The position numbers and the translations under genes were made by a program. A stretch of 64,000 bases of DNA, from NCBI RefSeq assembly GCF_024343615.1, contig NZ_RJUB01000006.1, positions 46,753 through 110,752 on the forward strand, read 5' to 3'. This document shows positions 59,984 through 64,000 of this stretch, piece after piece; the first letter of the stretch is position 1; each line of letters opens with the position of its first letter. The DNA is from Ferruginibacter sp. HRS2-29. GTDB lineage: Bacteria; Bacteroidota; Bacteroidia; Chitinophagales; Chitinophagaceae. The notes below the pieces were generated by a model, which ran no database searches, was not told the DNA's origin, and saw only the letters and a program-made list of their open reading frames with translations.

Positions 59984-60838
59984 TTATGCCCATTGAAAAA
60001 AATCGACGACCTGTTTTTTTACTGCTTCATCCCTGTAGATTTTCCGGTGCCCGAGTGTTGTTGTGATCACGAAACGCACATTTGCGTGCGCATCTTCTTT
60101 TACCTTCAGCGCATCGCGGAGCGGCGTCACATCATCATCTTCATCGTGTATCCATAATACATCCGCGGTGATATTTTTCATCGCCCTGCGAATGGAAAAC
60201 CATTCCGCCTTATGTCCGCTGAGTATGAATATCTCATCTTTCAGTGCATTCTTTATACGCTCGCTTTTCAGTCTGAGCATGATAAATGCGTCATCTATGG
60301 CCGAAACCGTCTCCGTTGCAGGCGCTATCAGCGCCAGTTTGGTCATCTCGTTGTGTGGTATCTGTTCCAATGCCAGTGAAACCGATATGCCGCCGAAAGA
60401 ATGGGCCATATAACCGTTGAACGGCCCGTATAACCTGTTGGTTTCCTGTATCATGGCACTATAATCTAACGCATTGACCTGCCTGCCGCTGCTGGCCCCA
60501 TGCGCAGGGGCGTCGAACGCCAGCACTTCGTACCCTTTTTGTATAAAAGTAGTAATGTACCAATGGAAATTGCGGCAGGTAGAGGAGAAGCCATGGAGGA
60601 TCAGCAGGCGTTTGCTGCCGCCCTTATTGAACCGAAAACCCTTTACCAGTGTGTTATTTACGGTAAATTCAAGTGATTCCCCGCTATTGAATATGCTGTT
60701 TTTGTTGTTATTTGCGGCAGGAAAAGGTGTGCAAAAAACTTTAAAGGCTGCTTTGCCGGCAAGGCGTTTACTGATGAGAGACAAGAATCTCAACTTTATC
60801 CGTATCGCTAAAAAAGCCAGCTTTTTCTTTATATTCAT
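59984..60838 (-). CDS. Alpha/beta hydrolase
   Basis: A 284-residue hydrolase. LLILHGFSSTCRNFHWYITT is the oxyanion strand and loop, GYMAHSFGGISVSLALEQIP holds the nucleophile Ser (AHSFGG, near 148), WIHDEDDDVTPLRD the acid and TTLGHRKIYRDEAV the His. An N-terminal segment of about 30 residues is basic and hydrophobic, perhaps membrane-associated. Substrate unknown. Divergent from the Rossmann-DUF2520 gene only 20 bases away, so regulatory elements must overlap coding DNA. Confidence 0.88.
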   Translation of the reverse strand: MNIKKKLAFLAIRIKLRFLSLISKRLAGKAAFKVFCTPFPAANNNKNSIFNSGESLEFTVNNTLVKGFRFNKGGSKRLLILHGFSSTCRNFHWYITTFIQKGYEVLAFDAPAHGASSGRQVNALDYSAMIQETNRLYGPFNGYMAHSFGGISVSLALEQIPHNEMTKLALIAPATETVSAIDDAFIMLRLKSERIKNALKDEIFILSGHKAEWFSIRRAMKNITADVLWIHDEDDDVTPLRDALKVKEDAHANVRFVITTTLGHRKIYRDEAVKKQVVDFFQWA

Positions 60839-60858
60839 CCAAACAAAGATATAAACTT

Positions 60859-61614
60859 ATGAAGGTAGTTATGGTAGGAGCCGGCAATGTGGCTACGATA
60901 TTGGGCAGGTTGATCTCTCAAAATAACCATGTGATCTCGCAGGTGATCAGCCGCAATATCAATCATGCCAGGGAGCTTGCAGACAGATTTGGCGCTACCT
61001 ATACCGATTTTGCCGGCGAATTTGACCTCACCGCCGATCTTTTCATTATTGCTACTACGGATGCCAGCCTCACCGACAATTTTGCTAATTTCCAGACCGG
61101 AAATAAGCTGGTGGTGCATACAGCAGGCTCTGTTTCGAGGGATGTGTTGCAAAAAATGTCTTCCAATTATGGCGTTTTGTACCCGTTGCAATCGCTTCGC
61201 AAAGAGCTGGAAGAAATACCTCCGATACCATTCCTGGTAGATGGCAACAATGACGGCACGCGTGTGTGGCTGAAGGAATTTGCCCAGACCCTGTCGGATA
61301 ACGTCAGCGAAGCCACTGATGAAGAACGTTTGAAACTGCATACGGCGGCCGTGATCGTGAGCAATTTTACCAATCATTTATATGCTATCGCGGAAGATTT
61401 CTGCGGAAAAGAACACGTGAATTTTGATCTTTTGAAGCCATTGATCATGGAAACCGCCCATCGGATCCAACATGCATCTCCAATGGAAGTGCAGACCGGC
61501 CCTGCAGTCCGCAAAGATATCCATACGCTGGACAAACATCTCCGCACGCTGAGCACGCATCCAAAATTGAGGACCACTTACATGAGGCTGACGGATAGTA
61601 TAATGAACCCGTAG
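60859..61614 (+). CDS. Rossmann-fold/DUF2520 protein
   Basis: A 251-residue protein. N-terminal Rossmann domain with VVMVGAGNVATILGRLI (NADP-binding GxGNVA, 3-19), SRNINHARELADRFG and ATTDASLTD; C-terminal helical DUF2520 domain (about 135-245; LHTAAVIVSNFTNHLYAIAE, GPAVRKDIHTLDKHLRTLST). It resembles pyrroline-5-carboxylate reductase and F420-type reductases in build; the substrate is unknown. It is convergent with the GyrI-like lipoprotein gene across a TTACGAA hairpin. Confidence 0.9.
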   Translation: MKVVMVGAGNVATILGRLISQNNHVISQVISRNINHARELADRFGATYTDFAGEFDLTADLFIIATTDASLTDNFANFQTGNKLVVHTAGSVSRDVLQKMSSNYGVLYPLQSLRKELEEIPPIPFLVDGNNDGTRVWLKEFAQTLSDNVSEATDEERLKLHTAAVIVSNFTNHLYAIAEDFCGKEHVNFDLLKPLIMETAHRIQHASPMEVQTGPAVRKDIHTLDKHLRTLSTHPKLRTTYMRLTDSIMNP

Positions 61615-61702
61615 ATAATTACGAATTGACAATTACGAATTACGAATGATCATTACTATGAAAGTGCCACATTCGTAATTCGTAATTATCAATTCGTAAT
61701 TG
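61614..61702. repeat. TTACGAA word hairpin between convergent genes
   Basis: Left arm 61616-61648 (TAATTACGAATTGACAATTA and on), right arm 61670-61702; about 30 of 32 positions pair, loop about 21 bases. It begins at the stop of one gene and ends four bases before the stop of the other. Confidence 0.9.
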
Positions 61703-61706
61703 ACCT

Positions 61707-62363
61707 TTATCTGTATGGAAATATGATATCCGTCTGCACCTTGTACGGATCTATTTTCTTTCCTTTTTTATCAAAAAGTTCGCCTACATAGATTTCGTAA
61801 GGTGGGGCAGTACGCTTTCTTTTGTGCGATTTGAAGTAGCTGTTGAGTGCTTCGTAGGCCGTAGGGGTGAGGTCGTAAGGGCCATAGAAGTGGGCTACCA
61901 CAGCACTATCGCCGCCGATGGTTTTTATGAAAAAACCTTTGGGGAGTTTCGCGGGTTTTTTGTCGATGGGTAAACCGGCTTCAAAAAAGAAGGGCGATTG
62001 CTGGGCTTTGTACCACGCGACGGGCCTGCCGGTGATCCTGAGTTTATTCTTTAAAATGAATTCCGGCAATTTGAAACCGTAGATATTCGCCAGTTTTTCG
62101 CTGATGCGATCGCTGGTGACAGCACTGTCTTTTACATATAATATGGTAAAGCGTTGTGCCACCGTATCGGTTATATTGATCACGGGCGGACGCTTTGCAG
62201 GAATATCGGCCGGTTTTTCCTGGCTGTCTTTCTTTTTATCTTCTTTTTTTGAAGCGACCGGTTTATCAGGCTTTTTTTCCTCCTTACCCTTACAGGAACT
62301 AAAAAACAAACCTGCAGCGAGGGAAGACAAGATAAGTATATAGGTAAAATGAGGTTGTCGCAT
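61707..62363 (-). CDS. Lipoprotein with a GyrI-like ligand-binding domain
   Basis: A 218-residue protein. Lipoprotein signal LSSLAAGLFFSSC (Cys24), then a long Lys/Glu/Pro linker (25-65). The C-terminal domain (about 68-218) has the AraC-effector/GyrI-like pattern: RITGRPVAWYKAQQSPFFFE, AGLPIDKKPAKLPKGF, GGDSAVVAHFYGPYDLTPTA and KKIDPYKVQTDIIFPY. Such domains bind small amphiphilic molecules; here the anchor places it in the envelope. Unknown role. Confidence 0.85.
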   Translation of the reverse strand: MRQPHFTYILILSSLAAGLFFSSCKGKEEKKPDKPVASKKEDKKKDSQEKPADIPAKRPPVINITDTVAQRFTILYVKDSAVTSDRISEKLANIYGFKLPEFILKNKLRITGRPVAWYKAQQSPFFFEAGLPIDKKPAKLPKGFFIKTIGGDSAVVAHFYGPYDLTPTAYEALNSYFKSHKRKRTAPPYEIYVGELFDKKGKKIDPYKVQTDIIFPYR

Positions 62364-62517
62364 CGGGGGATATTAAGATAATAAATGTTGTATGAGGGTG
62401 TATAGCAATATAGCCATTCTGTATCAATAAAAATCGTTTGGAGGGCAATAAAAGGAAATATCAGTCGCAAAAGACGGTACAATAAAATTGATATTTTCCT
62501 TAATTGGTAATTTGCAC

Positions 62518-62525
62518 TAGTTTTG
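62518..62525 (+). promoter_or_regulatory. Putative -7 box of the ferredoxin gene
   Basis: TAGTTTTG fits TAnnTTTG, 18 bases before the ATG at 62544. Confidence 0.45.
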
Positions 62526-62543
62526 CAGTCCGAAATTTGCATT

Positions 62544-62882
62544 ATGTACAATATCACGTTTAAGTTTGAGCAGAAAGGATTGGAGCCGATCACTATAGAG
62601 CATGTAGAAGCAGATCAATCAATATTGGAAGTCGCGTTAAAAAACGATATCGATTTACATCATAACTGTGGCGGGGTTTGTGCCTGCAGCACCTGCCATG
62701 TATATATCGAAAAAGGGGATGATTTGGTAGAAGAGCTGAGCGACAGGGAAGAAGATTTCATCGACAGGGCGGTAAACCCAAGGTTGAACTCGAGGTTGAG
62801 CTGTCAATGCATCCTCAATAGCGGCGGCAGTGGAAACATCGAAGTGACTTTACCCGACCAGACTCAATTTCTCGGAGAATAA
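62544..62882 (+). CDS. 2Fe-2S ferredoxin, adrenodoxin type
   Basis: Start at ATG 62544 (MYNITFKFEQKGLEPITIEH), 112 residues. Cluster ligands Cys42, Cys48, Cys51 (CGGVCACSTC) and Cys87 (RLSCQC) follow the C-x5-C-x2-C-x35-C pattern of ISC-type ferredoxins, which feed electrons to Fe-S cluster assembly. DREEDFIDRA is the conserved acidic interaction helix. The iscX gene lies 108 bases downstream, supporting a role in cluster assembly. Confidence 0.92.
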   Translation: MYNITFKFEQKGLEPITIEHVEADQSILEVALKNDIDLHHNCGGVCACSTCHVYIEKGDDLVEELSDREEDFIDRAVNPRLNSRLSCQCILNSGGSGNIEVTLPDQTQFLGE

Positions 62883-62990
62883 AGAAAGAAGGTGCAGATG
62901 TGCCCATGGGCGGATCTGCAAATAGATAAAAATCTTCCACTCTAATTTTGCATATTTGCATATCAGCATATTTGCTCATTAATTACTATC

Positions 62991-63227
62991 ATGACATTTG
63001 AACCTCCTATTTACTGGAACGATTACGAGGATATCGCTATCAAGTTATACGAAAAATTCGGCGACTCATTCGATGAAAGCAAGATCTATCGTATCCGCTT
63101 CACCGACCTGCACAAGTGGGTGCTGGAACTTCCTCATTTTGCCGGCAAGCCGGAAGAAAGTACCGAAGGCCACCTGGAAATGATCCAGAGTACGTGGGTA
63201 TATGAGTGGAGAGATGCTCAGAAGTAA
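62991..63227 (+). CDS. iscX: Iron-sulfur cluster assembly protein IscX
   Basis: A 78-residue acidic protein. YWNDYEDIAIKLYEKFGD, then RIRFTDLHKWVLELPHFAGK and MIQSTWVYEW are the standard IscX blocks. IscX binds the cysteine desulfurase IscS and tunes its activity with iron. It is next to the ferredoxin gene, as in ISC operons. Its stop runs into TTAAGAATTAAGAA words. Confidence 0.93.
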   Translation: MTFEPPIYWNDYEDIAIKLYEKFGDSFDESKIYRIRFTDLHKWVLELPHFAGKPEESTEGHLEMIQSTWVYEWRDAQK

Positions 63228-63359
63228 TTAAGAATTAAGAATTAAGAATTCTTCCGGTTGTAGGTTGAAACAAAAGTTGGCGGATTTTTAAACTTGACTT
63301 TTTTGTGAAAAACTTCGAAAGTTTCACCATTCACCATTCACCATTCACCATTCACTATG
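63226..63359. repeat. TTAAGAA words, then TCACCAT tandem words into the kdsC start
   Basis: 63228-63250 is TTAAGAATTAAGAATTAAG; 63326-63356 has four TCACCAT-like words running straight into the kdsC ATG. In between is an AACTTCGAAAGTT palindrome near 63311. Confidence 0.8.
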
Positions 63360-63878
63360 AATGTTCTCGCCAATTTTAAGCTCATCAAAGCATTCGTACT
63401 GGATGTCGACGGCGTATTGACCGATGGTTCGCTCATTTTGCTGAATGATGGCCAGATGGCACGGACAATGAATATTAAAGATGGTTATGCGCTGCAACTT
63501 GCGGTAAAAAAAGGTTATCACATACTTGTTATTTCAGGGGGCACTTCCGATGCCGTAAAGGCAAGGCTCGAAAAGCTGGGGATCACCAACATCCACATGA
63601 CTGTAAAAAACAAGCAGGAGGTGCTGAAAGCCTTTGTGGCGGAGCATCAGCTGGATTGGTCGCAGGTGTTGTATATGGGCGATGACGTGCCGGATGTGGC
63701 GCCGATGAAGCTCGCCGGGCTTCCCTGCTGCCCTGCAGACGCGGCTACGGAAGTAAAAAATATCAGCCAGTACATTTCTTATATCAATGGCGGAAAAGGA
63801 TGTGTGAGGGAAGTGATTGAAAAGGTTATGCTGCTGAATAACGATTGGAACGACGATACGCTGACAGCGTCGCTGTAA
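63357..63878 (+). CDS. kdsC: 3-deoxy-D-manno-octulosonate 8-phosphate phosphatase
   Basis: A 173-residue HAD-superfamily enzyme (class C0) that makes Kdo for lipopolysaccharide. DVDGVLTDG (Asp16 nucleophile, Asp18), VISGGTSDAV near 60, KNKQEVLKAF and YMGDDVPDVAPM near 110 complete the active site. CCPADAA and the C-terminal INGGKGCVREVIEKV are usual for KdsC. The start codon lies directly behind TCACCAT repeats, so the ribosome-binding region is repeat-derived. Confidence 0.94.
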   Translation: MNVLANFKLIKAFVLDVDGVLTDGSLILLNDGQMARTMNIKDGYALQLAVKKGYHILVISGGTSDAVKARLEKLGITNIHMTVKNKQEVLKAFVAEHQLDWSQVLYMGDDVPDVAPMKLAGLPCCPADAATEVKNISQYISYINGGKGCVREVIEKVMLLNNDWNDDTLTASL

Positions 63879-64000
63879 ATTACGAATTACGAATTACGAA
63901 TGGCGTTCTCTTAAGTCTAAGTCCGAATTCTGATCGTGCGACCTTCAATTCGTAATTCGTAATTCGTAATTCGTAATTCGTAATTCGTACTTCGTAATTC
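63879..64000. repeat. TTACGAA/TTCGTAA word hairpin at the window end
   Basis: TTACGAATTACGAATTACGA (63881-63900) after the kdsC stop, then about 45 unique bases, then about seven inverted ATTCGTA words (63946-64000) reaching the window edge. The arm may continue outside. Confidence 0.85.

Noticed and set aside
60835..61377. 180-codon minus-strand frame
   Set aside because: Antisense shadow of the Rossmann-DUF2520 gene, which has clear motifs.
1..64000. Integrated phage, plasmid or insertion sequence
   Set aside because: No integrase, transposase, capsid, replication or mobilisation gene was seen; the AT-rich start is explained by RHS toxin cassettes.

Overview
The window looks like chromosomal DNA of a Bacteroidota bacterium, most likely family Chitinophagaceae. 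The signs are family content (GLPGLI protein, BT_3928-type protein, DUF1599, YfiR/DUF4154, several TonB-dependent barrels, a type IX secretion sorting tail), TAnnTTTG-type -7 promoter boxes, and convergent genes separated by low-complexity hairpins. There is no phage, plasmid or CRISPR locus. One intact tRNA (Pro, GGG) is present on the minus strand at 44743-44816. All identifications come from reading the sequence; no database search was run.

Region 1-6000 is an AT-rich accessory block of RHS-type polymorphic toxin debris: two 5'-truncated RHS tips (554-2011 and 3059-5281), each followed at once by a small immunity-like gene, a third broken tip (2581-2883), and an orphan, start-less Imm32-like gene (ending 5985). 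Two copies of a paired palindromic repeat (2933-3097 and 5591-5673) sit exactly where coding frames are cut off.

Region 6100-31965 is mostly minus-strand genes: an M49 dipeptidyl-peptidase-III-like lipoprotein, a double GNAT protein, a haloperoxidase-like hydrolase, a siderophore receptor with a PepSY reductase, an outer-membrane barrel plus GLPGLI protein, a large T9SS-secreted PL6-like lyase, DUF1684, arginase, a CrtA-like protein, a DppB-like permease, BT_3928 and DUF1599. Plus-strand exceptions are glgB with a TPR protein and a Pmp3-like protein.

Region 32000-42000 holds housekeeping genes (folP, FKBP isomerase, DHH phosphoesterase, ndk, thiolase), then a four-gene signalling operon: TonB-dependent receptor, YfiR, CHASE8 histidine kinase, response regulator. 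It has the sensory half of the Pseudomonas YfiBNR system but a histidine-kinase output. Region 42000-43000 is a scar with a Dps remnant, an FAD-oxidoreductase remnant and an unlisted 57-residue lipoprotein.

Region 43500-64000 carries a serine hydrolase, tRNA-Pro beside a decayed tRNA-like sequence, a Crp-type regulator, a sigma-54-type activator without a DNA-binding domain, lepB, cdd, a TonB-like protein, a sorbosone-dehydrogenase-like protein, ogt, an ArsR regulator, csaA, topA, a Rossmann-DUF2520 protein, ferredoxin with iscX, and kdsC.

The most unusual signal runs through the whole window. Nearly every gene end, especially between convergent genes, carries a long hairpin whose arms are short words repeated in tandem (TTACGAA, TTAAGAA, TGAATAGTCAA, GACGACGGACAAC, CCCCTAAACTTCTAAA, ATGATGTATGAT, ATGGATAATGGG, CGCAGATTTT). 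The word differs between sites but each recurs at several. Stop codons often lie inside the arms, and three severed gene 3' tails (outer-membrane protein, FtsX permease, Dps) end at such hairpins. I regard this repeat system as the best candidate for something undescribed.
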